The notes beneath the pieces were generated by a model. It had not been told where the DNA came from. It did not search any database and saw only the letters and a program-made list of their open reading frames with translations. Below are positions 34,998 through 43,236 of a stretch of 64,000 nucleotides of DNA, piece by piece (position 1 is the stretch's first letter; each line of letters opens with the position of its first letter). Source of the stretch: Falsiroseomonas tokyonensis (GTDB taxonomy: Bacteria; Pseudomonadota; Alphaproteobacteria; Acetobacterales; Acetobacteraceae); NCBI RefSeq assembly GCF_019024325.1, contig NZ_JAFNJS010000008.1, positions 124,001-188,000 of the forward strand, written 5' to 3'. A program made the translations under genes and the position numbers.

Positions 34998-37015
34998 CAG
35001 CGACCAATCCTTGCCATGTAGCCGGAGCGGCCAGTGCGGCGCATCACGGGTGGGGGCGGCGGAGGCCGAGGAGGCGGCGCGTCTGCAGCTTGCGTTAAAG
35101 CCGTGGGCGCGCTGTCCCGGATCTGCGCCTCAAGATCGGCGAAGCGCCGCTCTCGCATCGCATCCCAGCCTCGCATCGCCGCCATGCCGCGCGCATAGTT
35201 GGCGCAGTCCAGCACCTCGTTGCGGCGGCCTTCGATGGTTTCCCAAGAGCGCCGCGTCCGGCCGCGAACCGTCTTCGTCGTCAGTTCCTCGGAGGTCAGC
35301 TGCTTGACCACATCCTCAGTCACATCCGCCGGCAGATGCACGAACCCCGGCGGAAATGGCCGCCCGGCCTCCGGCCGCCGCAGTGCAAGCTGCGCCATGA
35401 TCTCCTGCTTGCAGAAGGAGACGCCGATCTTGATCGTCTTCAGGCCGCGGCGGAGCTTCTTGCCCTTTTCGTTCGTGTCCTGCGCGCCAACCCCCAGGTA
35501 GGCAGCGCCGTAGGAGTCCTGGCCGTCGACCGCATGCACGTTGCCACGCCCTGCCTGCGACCGGACGAAGGCGTAAACCTCGGCAGTGAAGCCGCCGGAA
35601 TCGATACCCCACTGGTCAACAGACAGTTCCGCGCCACTCTCATGCAGCCACGTTTCGTCCATCATGTCGGCCAGCGCCGACCAGACTTCTGGCTGGTTCG
35701 TCCGGCCGGGCAGCACCCGGTGCTCGATCAGCCACCGCTCTCGGTTTCGTCCGAAGCCCCAAACGCCGACCTCGACGCGGTCCGCCTGAACGTCGGCGCC
35801 GGCCTGCAGCATCAGGACGCCATGCGGCACCCGGTGATCGCGGTAGCTATCCTTCCGGGCGTAGACATCCTGCCACTCCGGCGCTTCTTCGGCCTCTCGC
35901 CAGCAGCGCGCCAGCTGGGTGTTCCAGAATGCCTTCTTGGCGTTCACGCCCGCGCGGCAGGCGACTTCCCACTTCCGAACCAGAGAACGGAGAGACTGCT
36001 TCGGCGCGTAGAGCTTGGATGCCTGGAAGCTGGCATGCTCATTCGACACCGCCTGGCCGCCGCAAGCCGAGCACAAAGCCCGGCCCTCTGAATTCCATCG
36101 GTCTGGCGTCTGGCGGACGCCGCAGCACTCGAACTCCTTCGTCTGCCGCCACTGGATGTCCCGCAGGGCAACCAGCCTCTCAGCCTCGCTCCAGGCAGTT
36201 CCGCACCCGGTGCAGTGATAGGCCACCGTCTCCAAGCGGAAGCGCCCGCTCTCAGTCTTGTCCCACTGGACGTTTTCCCACTCCATCGCCTGTCGATGCT
36301 GGCAGTGGGGACACGCCACATAGGCGCGCCGCTGGTCGCCTTCCTCGTAGCTCTTCTCGATCGCGCTGCGCCCGGCAATTGTCGGAGAACAGGCCTCGAC
36401 CGACAGGCTGTTGGCCTCGAACTCGGCCAGGCGCTCCTCGGCGATCTGCACCGGCGGCCCCTCATTGCCGGCGGAGAGGGGGTACTTGTCCACCTCATCG
36501 CAGAGCAGCACCCGGATCGGACGCATCGCCAGGTTCGTCGGGCTGTTTGCGCCCACCATCGTGACGTGGCCGCCTGGAAATTGCTTATGGGTGAGCGTGT
36601 TCCCCGAATCCCGTGACTTCGCCGCGCCGAATATCCGGCGAAGGACCTTCGTGTCCCGGATCATCGGGGCCAAGCGGTCCTTCGAGAACGTGTCTGCTGC
36701 GCCGTCCTTCGGCTGCACCACCAGGATCGGGCATGGATCAAGGTGGATGAAGTAGCCCAGCACGTTCTCGATGAAGGTCGTCTTCAGGAGCTGGGTGCAC
36801 GCCATGAGCGTGATCTTGCGGACGCCAGGCTCCGTCACAGCCATCATAGGCCCCCGCGCCACCTCCACGCGGGACACGCGAAACCGGCCGCCGTTGCTGC
36901 TCTCCTTGCTCAGCCGGCGGAACCGCTCAGCCCAATCGACCACCGTCATGCGCGGCGGTGGCGTCAGCCCCCTGCGCCACCCCAGGCGCAGCCGCTCAAT
37001 CTGGCTCGGCTGCAT
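34997..37015 (-). CDS. Terminase large subunit (gpA family)
   Basis: 672 residues. ATPase part: TQLLKTTFIENVLGYF replaces a standard Walker A, LLCDEVDKYP is Walker B. Zinc-binding cysteines CPHC and CTGC around residues 260-300 and 340-370. The nuclease part contains GADVQADRVEVGVWGFG. It cuts and packages DNA at cos-type ends in gpA phages. Start 37015 overlaps the small subunit by 20 bp; another in-frame ATG is at 37066. The C-terminus has a poly-proline tract. Confidence 0.9.
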   Translation of the reverse strand: MQPSQIERLRLGWRRGLTPPPRMTVVDWAERFRRLSKESSNGGRFRVSRVEVARGPMMAVTEPGVRKITLMACTQLLKTTFIENVLGYFIHLDPCPILVVQPKDGAADTFSKDRLAPMIRDTKVLRRIFGAAKSRDSGNTLTHKQFPGGHVTMVGANSPTNLAMRPIRVLLCDEVDKYPLSAGNEGPPVQIAEERLAEFEANSLSVEACSPTIAGRSAIEKSYEEGDQRRAYVACPHCQHRQAMEWENVQWDKTESGRFRLETVAYHCTGCGTAWSEAERLVALRDIQWRQTKEFECCGVRQTPDRWNSEGRALCSACGGQAVSNEHASFQASKLYAPKQSLRSLVRKWEVACRAGVNAKKAFWNTQLARCWREAEEAPEWQDVYARKDSYRDHRVPHGVLMLQAGADVQADRVEVGVWGFGRNRERWLIEHRVLPGRTNQPEVWSALADMMDETWLHESGAELSVDQWGIDSGGFTAEVYAFVRSQAGRGNVHAVDGQDSYGAAYLGVGAQDTNEKGKKLRRGLKTIKIGVSFCKQEIMAQLALRRPEAGRPFPPGFVHLPADVTEDVVKQLTSEELTTKTVRGRTRRSWETIEGRRNEVLDCANYARGMAAMRGWDAMRERRFADLEAQIRDSAPTALTQAADAPPPRPPPPPPVMRRTGRSGYMARIGR

Positions 37016-37628
37016 CCTTGATGTCGAATTCGGGCTCACCGAGTTCTTCGAGGTGCTGCTGGACATATTTCGTCAGAACCCCAGTCAGTGCCCTCGGCTC
37101 CACTCCAAGCTCTGCCGCCGCCTCAACGGCGATCCGCGGCACCCATGATGTCCATGCGTCGCGGATCTCGCGCGCCGCGTTGAAAAACACCCGCTCGGCC
37201 ACGGCCAGATCCACGGAGGCGCCGGCCTTGTGCTTTGCTTCGACAACCCGAATCGCCGCCAGCGCGGATTCCTTGACCCGTTCCGCCTCGGCCCTCGTCG
37301 GGAACTCGCCGGCCAGAACCTGGCGGACGAAATTGTCCAGCTCGGCGATGGTCGCGTCCGGGTCGTCGTCGGCAGGCGCGGCAAGCTTCGGCGGGCGGAG
37401 CGCGGCAACCCTGGCAACGGCCGGGGCGCGGCTTGGCTCTCCTGCAGCATTATCCACCGCCCTGCCGCGGGCGGTAGCGCGCCAAGGCGAACCCACCAGA
37501 TCGGCTGAGAGTCGCCCATGCTCAGCAACCAAATGTCCGGATTTCAACGCTTTTTGAACAAGCGTGTGACTGCACCCGTCCCGTCGCGCGAACTCCCTCA
37601 CCGAAAGCATCTCGCCGGCAACAGCCAT
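36996..37628 (-). CDS. Terminase small subunit (Nu1-like)
   Basis: 210 residues. N-terminal helix-turn-helix (MLSVREFARRDGCSHTLVQKAL), linker, and helical oligomerisation region (VVEAKHKAGASVDLAVAERVFF). It recognises the packaging site. The start codon lies inside one arm of an 8-bp inverted repeat (37623-37630 with 37647-37654). First gene of the late structural operon. Confidence 0.8.
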   Translation of the reverse strand: MAVAGEMLSVREFARRDGCSHTLVQKALKSGHLVAEHGRLSADLVGSPWRATARGRAVDNAAGEPSRAPAVARVAALRPPKLAAPADDDPDATIAELDNFVRQVLAGEFPTRAEAERVKESALAAIRVVEAKHKAGASVDLAVAERVFFNAAREIRDAWTSWVPRIAVEAAAELGVEPRALTGVLTKYVQQHLEELGEPEFDIKDAAEPD

Positions 37629-37736
37629 GGCAACCCCTTTTGGACCCCATGGCTAGGTTATACGGGCGCCTTTGCTTCCCGTATTGCTGGCGGGATGACC
37701 AGGGGCCCCGCTGGTACGATCCTTGATGGGATGGCT

Positions 37737-38444
37737 CTATGCCACCTGAGGCTGGGCTCGGTCGGCGGCGGGCTGAGCTGCCACGTCCTTGCGGTCGACG
37801 GTCACGCTCGCCTGCCGCCCCATGATCTCCAGCAGCACCACCACGCGGTCGCCCGCCTTGTCGTGCTGGTAGAGCCCCTTGAAGCCATCCAGGTAGCCGC
37901 CGCTGATCTGCACGGGCTGTCCGCGGCGCCAGGCGGGTAGGGTGTCTTCGACGGGCTCGATGACGCCGCCGATGCTGCCTGCCTTGGTGATGAGGGCCTC
38001 CACGAAGCCGGGCGGGGCGAATACAGGCCGACCGAACTCGGGCACGCCCATGACCGCGATGAGGTTGGGCACGGCGGAGCGCAGGGCGTGCCAGGAAGCA
38101 TGGGGCTCGATGGCGCAGGCGAACATGTAGCCCGGGAAGAACGGGCGGATCACGTCGTCCTTGCGGGGGCGACGATCGATGATGCGGGGCCAGTGGACCT
38201 CAAAGCCTTCGCGCCGGACGCCGATGCGGACGCGCGCCCCGTCATCTGCGCGGTGGTGGATGACGATCCAGTTCGGCGTAAGCGGCAGCAGCGAGGGCAG
38301 TTGCTGCCTTTCGCTGCGCGCGGGGCTGGATGGCCCGGCGATGGGTGGCGTTGCCCCGGCCTGACCAGCGGCAATCCAGACCCCACGGGATGGGTCTGCA
38401 GCAGATGCGGCGAGGAGGTCAAGGGAATTCGTCATGGCCATCAC
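37737..38444 (-). CDS. NusG/RfaH-like transcription factor
   Basis: 235 residues. The NusG N-terminal fold is recognisable in WIVIHHRADDG, FEVHWPRI and FFPGYMFACA. A KOW motif follows in VQISGGYLDGFKGLYQH. Specialised NusG paralogues act on RNA polymerase to suppress termination. Its place directly before the terminase genes suggests that it is the late antiterminator, taking the role of lambda Q (inference). ATGA overlap with the upstream gene. Confidence 0.75.
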   Translation of the reverse strand: MMAMTNSLDLLAASAADPSRGVWIAAGQAGATPPIAGPSSPARSERQQLPSLLPLTPNWIVIHHRADDGARVRIGVRREGFEVHWPRIIDRRPRKDDVIRPFFPGYMFACAIEPHASWHALRSAVPNLIAVMGVPEFGRPVFAPPGFVEALITKAGSIGGVIEPVEDTLPAWRRGQPVQISGGYLDGFKGLYQHDKAGDRVVVLLEIMGRQASVTVDRKDVAAQPAADRAQPQVA

Positions 38445-38641
38445 GCGACCCTCCCTTCCAGGCCAGTCTGCTCGCCCTGCCCCACCTGAGCCGCGATCTT
38501 GGCGAGGCTCATGGCGATGCGCTCCAGGGCCTCGACTTGGCGAATGCGGAGATGGTGCTCGGATGGGGTGGGCGTTGCGGGCATGGCCGTCAGCCCAGCC
38601 GCGCGGAGCGAGGCGATGATGGCTTCAGTCTCTTGGCTCAT
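38441..38641 (-). CDS. Small helical phage protein
   Basis: 66 residues, helical (LRIRQVEALERIAMSLAKIAAQV). ATGA-coupled to the NusG-like gene. Unknown function. Confidence 0.55.
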   Translation of the reverse strand: MSQETEAIIASLRAAGLTAMPATPTPSEHHLRIRQVEALERIAMSLAKIAAQVGQGEQTGLEGRVA

Positions 38642-38762
38642 ACGGGGCCTCCTGGCGGTTCTGAGTGGGTTCCGGGCGCTGCGGTAGCGCCGTGGTGCTG
38701 AGACGGCCCTGGCGCCCCGCCGGAAGGGCCGCGCTGGAGCGTTCGGCGAGCGCCGGCATCAT
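38625..38762 (-). CDS. Possible short coding frame
   Basis: 45 residues from MMPALAERSSAAL, polar and Arg/Pro rich. It fills the gap between two better-supported genes and overlaps the next by 17 bp. Weak support. Confidence 0.3.
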   Translation of the reverse strand: MMPALAERSSAALPAGRQGRLSTTALPQRPEPTQNRQEAPYEPRD

Positions 38763-38779
38763 CGCCTCGCCTGGGCGCG

Positions 38780-39043
38780 CTAGGGGCCGTCCTGGCGGCC
38801 CTGGGCGAGCGGCGGCGGGTAGGCGCCGGCAGCGTCGGCCAGGCGCCGCACGAGGCCGGCCAGGCGGTCGCGCTCGGCATCCAGCAGGTGGGACAGGCGG
38901 CGGGCGTATTCGAGGTCGTAGGGGTTGGCGCCGAGCTTGGCGGCGCGTTCGGCGGCAGCGCGCGCTTGGTTGGCGTGGGGCGCGATGGCGTCGAGCATGG
39001 TGCGGGCGGCGACCCATGCCGCGAGGTCGGCGGCGGCGGTCAT
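38780..39043 (-). CDS. Small helical phage protein
   Basis: 87 residues from MTAAADLAAWVAARTML. Helical with LEYARRLSHLLDAERDRLAGL, a likely coiled coil. The start was placed at 39043, just downstream of the iteron-rich stretch, instead of the upstream in-frame ATG 39091, which would lie in the iterons. Confidence 0.55.
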   Translation of the reverse strand: MTAAADLAAWVAARTMLDAIAPHANQARAAAERAAKLGANPYDLEYARRLSHLLDAERDRLAGLVRRLADAAGAYPPPLAQGRQDGP

Positions 39044-39062
39044 GCGAGCACCTGTGCGGGCC

Positions 39063-39310
39063 TGTCCCGGCCCGTCCCGGTGGTGGGACATAAGCGGGAC
39101 AGCGCAAACCCGCGGGAATCTGCGGTTTGTCCCGTCTGTCCCACTTGTCCCGCTAAAATAAAAATAGAGCTACATGCGTGCGCACGCATAAGAGCGTGTT
39201 CCCAGGCGGGACAGCCGGGACAAACGGGACGCCGTTGAAATCGTTGGGTGATTCTGTCCCGGACCTGTCCCGGTTCGGGGTGGCGCGGGACAAATGGCGG
39301 ATTTCCGCCA
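39063..39310. other. Iteron-rich, origin-like region
   Basis: About 300 bp without a gene. TGTCCCG or its complement occurs exactly nine times (39063, 39095, 39128, 39146, 39207, 39216, 39255, 39266, 39286) and four more times with one change (39073, 39084, 39137, 39225). In the centre are an A/T-rich tract (about 39154-39168) and a perfect 16-bp palindrome atgcgtgcgcacgcat (39174-39189). The right edge holds the palindrome 39292-39310. It lies just after the primase/helicase-like gene, so it is a good candidate replication origin. Confidence 0.65.
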
Positions 39311-39341
39311 AATGCGCGGAGTGCGGCGCGGGCGGGCTTGA

Positions 39342-41048
39342 TCATGCCTCATCCTCCAGGATCGAGGAAAGGGGGATGACGAGCGCCTTGTCCTTGTGGG
39401 CGGGGGTGAAGCGGACCTCCTTGCCGCGCCACGCGCCCGGGACGCGCGCGAGGGTGGCGAGCCAGCCCCCGCTCCAGGGGGTGCCGCGGAACAATCCGGC
39501 GATGACGGTGGAGCGGTTGCCTATGACCAGGTTGTTGTCCATGACGCGCATGCCCATGCGCCTGAGCTGCGCGTCGGCGTCGCGACGGTCGATGGTGTCG
39601 TCGCCTCCAAAGGATGGTCGGCAGGCGCCGACAAGCTCCGAGATCGTCAGGTTGTCGGTTCGGCCGTTCACGGTGCGGCGCATGCCCTCGCACTGCATCA
39701 GGTGGGCCAGGGCGCGCTGCCATTCTGGCGTGGCCTTTGCCTCAGCGGCGGCGTTGCGGATCCACTCGCGACTGGCGACGATCTTGGCGGCGGCCTCGGG
39801 GGTGAGCTGACTCTGATCCACCAGGGCCATCTGGCAGGCGAGAATGGTGCCCAGCGTGTCGCCTACTCGGCGGCCAGCCCCGGTACGAGCGATGGCGTCG
39901 GCGAGAGCCTCGGTGTTGGCGCGCACGGTGGGGATCATGGCCAGCAGGCGCGCCAGCATGCGGCCGGCCATGTTGGGCACGCTGGCCTCGGCGTGGGCGA
40001 TCTTGAGGGCGTCGAACTGGTCGGGGTTGCCTTCGACCAAGGCCACCGTGACGAACCGCGATTCGTCGGCGCCCTGGGTCAGGCCGGCATTGATGCTCGA
40101 CATGAAGAAGCTGCCGCGCACGATGAACCGATTGTAGCCGCCATCCTTGGTGCCTTTGAGGATGGGCGGCGATCCTTCGGTGCTGGCCTGCCGCGCGAGG
40201 TTGAGCACGAGCTGGATCCGGGCGGCGTCCACCTCGGTCTGCGTCTCGGCCTCCTCGAACAGCACCGGACGCGCATCGAGGCCCAGCGCGCCGCGAATGC
40301 CGGATTCGGTCGTGTTGCCCTGCGCCATGAGCGCCAGGTTGCCCAGGATGGGGGTGACGATGTTGTTGAATACCCACGATTTGCCCTGACCGAAATCGGA
40401 GAGCAGCCACATGTGCGGCCGCCACATCAGCGCGCCGCCGATCAGCGCCGAGACCACCCAGCCGGCGAAGAAGCTGCCGTCGCGCGTGGGGTCTTCCCAC
40501 GACACGGCGCGGCACATGGCGAGGAACTTCTTGCCCTCGTCATCGGTCAGCGGCTCGCCAAGGGTCACGGTCAGTGGGCGGCCCTGCTCGTAGATGAAGC
40601 GCGACTTGATATCCGTCAGCGCCGCCTCGGCGCCATCGACGAGAAGGAGATCGCCGAGGTGCATCACGCTGCGGCCGGCATCGAGCCACACGCCGCGGCC
40701 GCGCACCCTGTCCGGGTCATAGACGCCGGCCCGGTAGCACGCGCGGATGAGCTCGTTGGCGACCCAGCGGGCGTTGAAGCCCTCCTTGCTGGCGAAATTG
40801 CTCTCGAACCAGTTCACGTCGGCGAGCTTCAGCAGCTGGCCGTGGCTGGAGAGATCCTTGGCGCTCATCGCGATGACCTGCCGGCCCTCCTTTGTGTAGA
40901 GAAAGAAGCGGTCGCGGTCGTAGCCCAGGCAGTAGAAGGGCCACTCGGCCTCGGGTGGCGCCTGCGCCGGCTCAGGCCGCGACTGCGGCGCCACCTGCGC
41001 TCGTGCCGACTGGAACATGTCCTGGAGGACCATGTCGTCAGGCATCAT
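39342..41048 (-). CDS. P-loop replication helicase/primase-like protein
   Basis: 568 residues. The NTP-binding loop is LLSDFGQGKSWVFNNIV (GxGKS, about residue 225) and a Walker B-like VLFEEAET follows about 50 residues later. Blocks RFIVRGSFFMSSINAG and ESRFVTVALV fit AAA+ superfamily III-type phage helicases. The N-terminal part (CLGYDRDRFFLYTK) is probably the primase-like or loading region. It overlaps the previous gene by 11 bp and starts after GGAGG. Confidence 0.65.
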   Translation of the reverse strand: MMPDDMVLQDMFQSARAQVAPQSRPEPAQAPPEAEWPFYCLGYDRDRFFLYTKEGRQVIAMSAKDLSSHGQLLKLADVNWFESNFASKEGFNARWVANELIRACYRAGVYDPDRVRGRGVWLDAGRSVMHLGDLLLVDGAEAALTDIKSRFIYEQGRPLTVTLGEPLTDDEGKKFLAMCRAVSWEDPTRDGSFFAGWVVSALIGGALMWRPHMWLLSDFGQGKSWVFNNIVTPILGNLALMAQGNTTESGIRGALGLDARPVLFEEAETQTEVDAARIQLVLNLARQASTEGSPPILKGTKDGGYNRFIVRGSFFMSSINAGLTQGADESRFVTVALVEGNPDQFDALKIAHAEASVPNMAGRMLARLLAMIPTVRANTEALADAIARTGAGRRVGDTLGTILACQMALVDQSQLTPEAAAKIVASREWIRNAAAEAKATPEWQRALAHLMQCEGMRRTVNGRTDNLTISELVGACRPSFGGDDTIDRRDADAQLRRMGMRVMDNNLVIGNRSTVIAGLFRGTPWSGGWLATLARVPGAWRGKEVRFTPAHKDKALVIPLSSILEDEA

Positions 41049-41628
41049 CGGTTGCCTCCGCGGCTGCCGGCGCGCGCAGCGCGGCACCCTTGAAAATCTC
41101 GTCCAGCGTGACCGGCTTCAGCACCGGGATGCCGCGCATATCGATGAGGCGCGCGATGCGGTGGGCGGCCTGGCCGAAGCGGCATTGCCAGCGCACCATC
41201 CCCAGGGAGATAAGGTCATCGCCGCGCTGGGTGCGGTCATCGAGGATCCACTCGCCGGAGCGGGTATCGACGGCGGTGATACGGGTGGCGTCGTGCAGCA
41301 TGAGCCACACCTCGGCATCGCGGATGCTGCGGTTCAGCGGGGCCGCCTCGGCGCGCCAGGATGTGCGGCAGTCCTCGATGCAGCGGTCGCGGATGTCTTG
41401 AGCGCGCGGCGGGAACCACTCGGCTATGGCGCGGGCCGAAGGGATGCGGAGGTATTCCGGCTGCCACCACACGATGTCGCCCCGGCGGGCGGTGGCCAGC
41501 AGATCGGTGAAGCCCATGCCGGCCAGGGCACGCACCAGGCGCGCGGGATCGAGCAGCGCCCACTCGGTGACGATGGGCCAGTAGGGCGGCGGGCCTGATG
41601 GGGCGGGACGGGCGCTGGCGGTGGTCAC
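41038..41628 (-). CDS. Phage protein of unknown function
   Basis: 196 residues with a GTG start that overlaps the VRR-NUC stop (GTGA). Contains many tryptophans (PPYWPIVTEWALLDPARLV, WWQPEYLRIPSARAIAEWF). It is co-transcribed with replication genes. Family not recognised. Confidence 0.6.
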   Translation of the reverse strand: MTTASARPAPSGPPPYWPIVTEWALLDPARLVRALAGMGFTDLLATARRGDIVWWQPEYLRIPSARAIAEWFPPRAQDIRDRCIEDCRTSWRAEAAPLNRSIRDAEVWLMLHDATRITAVDTRSGEWILDDRTQRGDDLISLGMVRWQCRFGQAAHRIARLIDMRGIPVLKPVTLDEIFKGAALRAPAAAEATDDA

Positions 41629-42032
41629 ACCAGCACCCGCTGCGGCAGCCCCAGGACCATGCGCGCCTGCTCTGGGCTGCGCGCCACGCCGCCGATGCCC
41701 CCGGCCGCCTCGACCACGGCGAGCCACTGGCGCTGCTCCGGCGTGACGGGGTGCGTGCCGCCGGGGACCTTTACCTCCAGCGACGCGATTTGCGCGAAGC
41801 GCTGGCCCACCATCTCGGGGGTGATGATGATGGACTTCCAGCCGATGAGGTCGCTGGATCCAGGGAACAGACCGAAGGACACGCGGCGCGGGTCGCCGAG
41901 GGTAATCCAGCCCGGCCCCTCGCGCAGCTTTTTGCCCTGCCATCCGCTGCCGACGTTGTTGCGAAACAGCCGCAGATCCTGCTCGCGGCCGAGCGCCAGG
42001 CGGATATCCTGGAGGGTCGGGGTTTCGCTCAA
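41625..42032 (-). CDS. VRR-NUC domain nuclease
   Basis: 135 residues. It starts at TTG 42032, overlapping the DUF4031 stop, with AAGGAG 8 bp upstream. VRR-NUC core: LFRNNVGSGWQ, then GSSDLIGWKSI with catalytic Asp, LEVKVPGG with the E-x-K pair, then TPEQRQWLAVVEAAGG. These are PD-(D/E)XK endonucleases, some acting on branched DNA. A role in replication or recombination is likely. Confidence 0.8.
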   Translation of the reverse strand: MSETPTLQDIRLALGREQDLRLFRNNVGSGWQGKKLREGPGWITLGDPRRVSFGLFPGSSDLIGWKSIIITPEMVGQRFAQIASLEVKVPGGTHPVTPEQRQWLAVVEAAGGIGGVARSPEQARMVLGLPQRVLV

Positions 42033-42349
42033 AGGAGGCGCTCCTTCGGCTGCTCGGCGCGGATGCGCGCGATCTGGTCGAGCTTCGCCTGGTCGCCGCG
42101 CAGGCGGGCCGTGTGCTCGACTGGCCCGTATTTGTCGGTCAGCACCGCGCCCGCTTTGATGGCCAGGGCCTTCTTGCGCAGGCTGATGTCGAAGTGCACC
42201 CAGGAGGCGTTCGGCGGTTCCTGAATCCACCGATGGGACACACCGATGCGCAGGGCCATGGCGAGGAGCTCGCCGCGGGTGTCGGCCCACATGTGGCACA
42301 TGACCATGCGCCCAAAGGAATGCCGCACGTCATCGACGTAGACCGTCAT
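42029..42349 (-). CDS. DUF4031 family protein
   Basis: 106 residues. The start MTVYVDDVRHSFGRMVMCHMWAD and later VHFDISLRKKALAIKAGAV are typical of DUF4031, short proteins common in phages and with no known function. ATGA overlap with the GIY-YIG gene. Confidence 0.75.
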   Translation of the reverse strand: MTVYVDDVRHSFGRMVMCHMWADTRGELLAMALRIGVSHRWIQEPPNASWVHFDISLRKKALAIKAGAVLTDKYGPVEHTARLRGDQAKLDQIARIRAEQPKERLL

Positions 42350-43236
42350 GCTCCGGCCCCCACCAGCACCAGGGCCTGGCTGGGTCGCGTGGCGGCTTTC
42401 TGCGCTGCCTCGCGCGCCCGACGGCGCTGTTGCGCGGCCAGATGGTTCGCCGCAGCCTCGGGGCTGGGCTTGCGGCCCTTCTGCGCTGCGCTGATCTTCG
42501 CCCGCGTCTCCGCTGATCTCGGGCGGCCAGTGCGCTGGGCGCTCCACATGGCGCTGAGAGCGGCCTTTTCCTCGGCGGGCTTGTCGGCCCAGGCTCGCCG
42601 CTGCGCTTCACGCTCTGCCTCGGTCCGCACCCGGCGGCGCTGCGCTTCGCTCATGTTCGCGCGCGCCTCGGCAGAGACGGCCTTGCCTTGCTTCGCTGCG
42701 CTCATCTTCGCCTTGGTCTCATCGCTATGCCGCTTGCCGACGGCCATCTGCCCGACACGCTTCCGCACCTCGGGGGCGATGCTGCGGGCGGCTTCGCTCA
42801 TCTTCTTGCGCGCCTCGATCGAATGCGGAGGGCGGCGTTTCGAGGCGGCGCTGAGAAGCGCGCGCGTTTCGGGCGATCTCGCGCGGGCGATGGCCGCGAA
42901 CTTAGCCCGAACCTCGGGAGAGCGCGCGGGGTCTCCGGCGCCGCCCGCGGTAGTGTTTGTCAGGTTGGCCCCCTCGGCGCGGTATCGGGCGATCCATGCG
43001 CACTCAAGGTCGGCCCAGCCAGCGCAGCAGCAGCGGTCCACCTCGGCGATTTTCGGGCGCAGGCCTTCTGCGTTAAGCGCCCTGATCCAGTTGGCAGTGT
43101 GCGTCTTGGCCTTGCGAACCAGGGCAAGGGAGACGTGCCCCGAGAGGCGCGCGGAAAGCGTCTTGATGGTCTTCCCGACATACCGGACAGCGCCATCGCG
43201 AGGGTCCGTCAGCACATAAATGCGGGTGATTTTCAT
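42346..43236 (-). CDS. GIY-YIG endonuclease with NUMOD-type repeats
   Basis: 296 residues. The domain is IYVLTDPRDGAVRYVGKT at the N-terminus (a Y..Y pair replacing GIY-YIG), followed by LSARLSGH and the catalytic-region NWIRALNAEG. The rest consists of repeated basic units such as SDETKAKMSAAKQGK, similar to NUMOD3 DNA-binding motifs of homing endonucleases. Start 43236 overlaps the helicase stop. It may be a homing-type nuclease or a phage recombination enzyme. Confidence 0.8.
   Translation of the reverse strand: MKITRIYVLTDPRDGAVRYVGKTIKTLSARLSGHVSLALVRKAKTHTANWIRALNAEGLRPKIAEVDRCCCAGWADLECAWIARYRAEGANLTNTTAGGAGDPARSPEVRAKFAAIARARSPETRALLSAASKRRPPHSIEARKKMSEAARSIAPEVRKRVGQMAVGKRHSDETKAKMSAAKQGKAVSAEARANMSEAQRRRVRTEAEREAQRRAWADKPAEEKAALSAMWSAQRTGRPRSAETRAKISAAQKGRKPSPEAAANHLAAQQRRRAREAAQKAATRPSQALVLVGAGA

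Noticed and set aside
36996-37066. Frameshift between terminase subunits
   Set aside because: The overlap is explained by an internal ATG at 37015; there is no slippery heptamer.
39396-41093. 565-codon plus-strand frame
   Set aside because: Antisense shadow of the helicase/primase-like gene.
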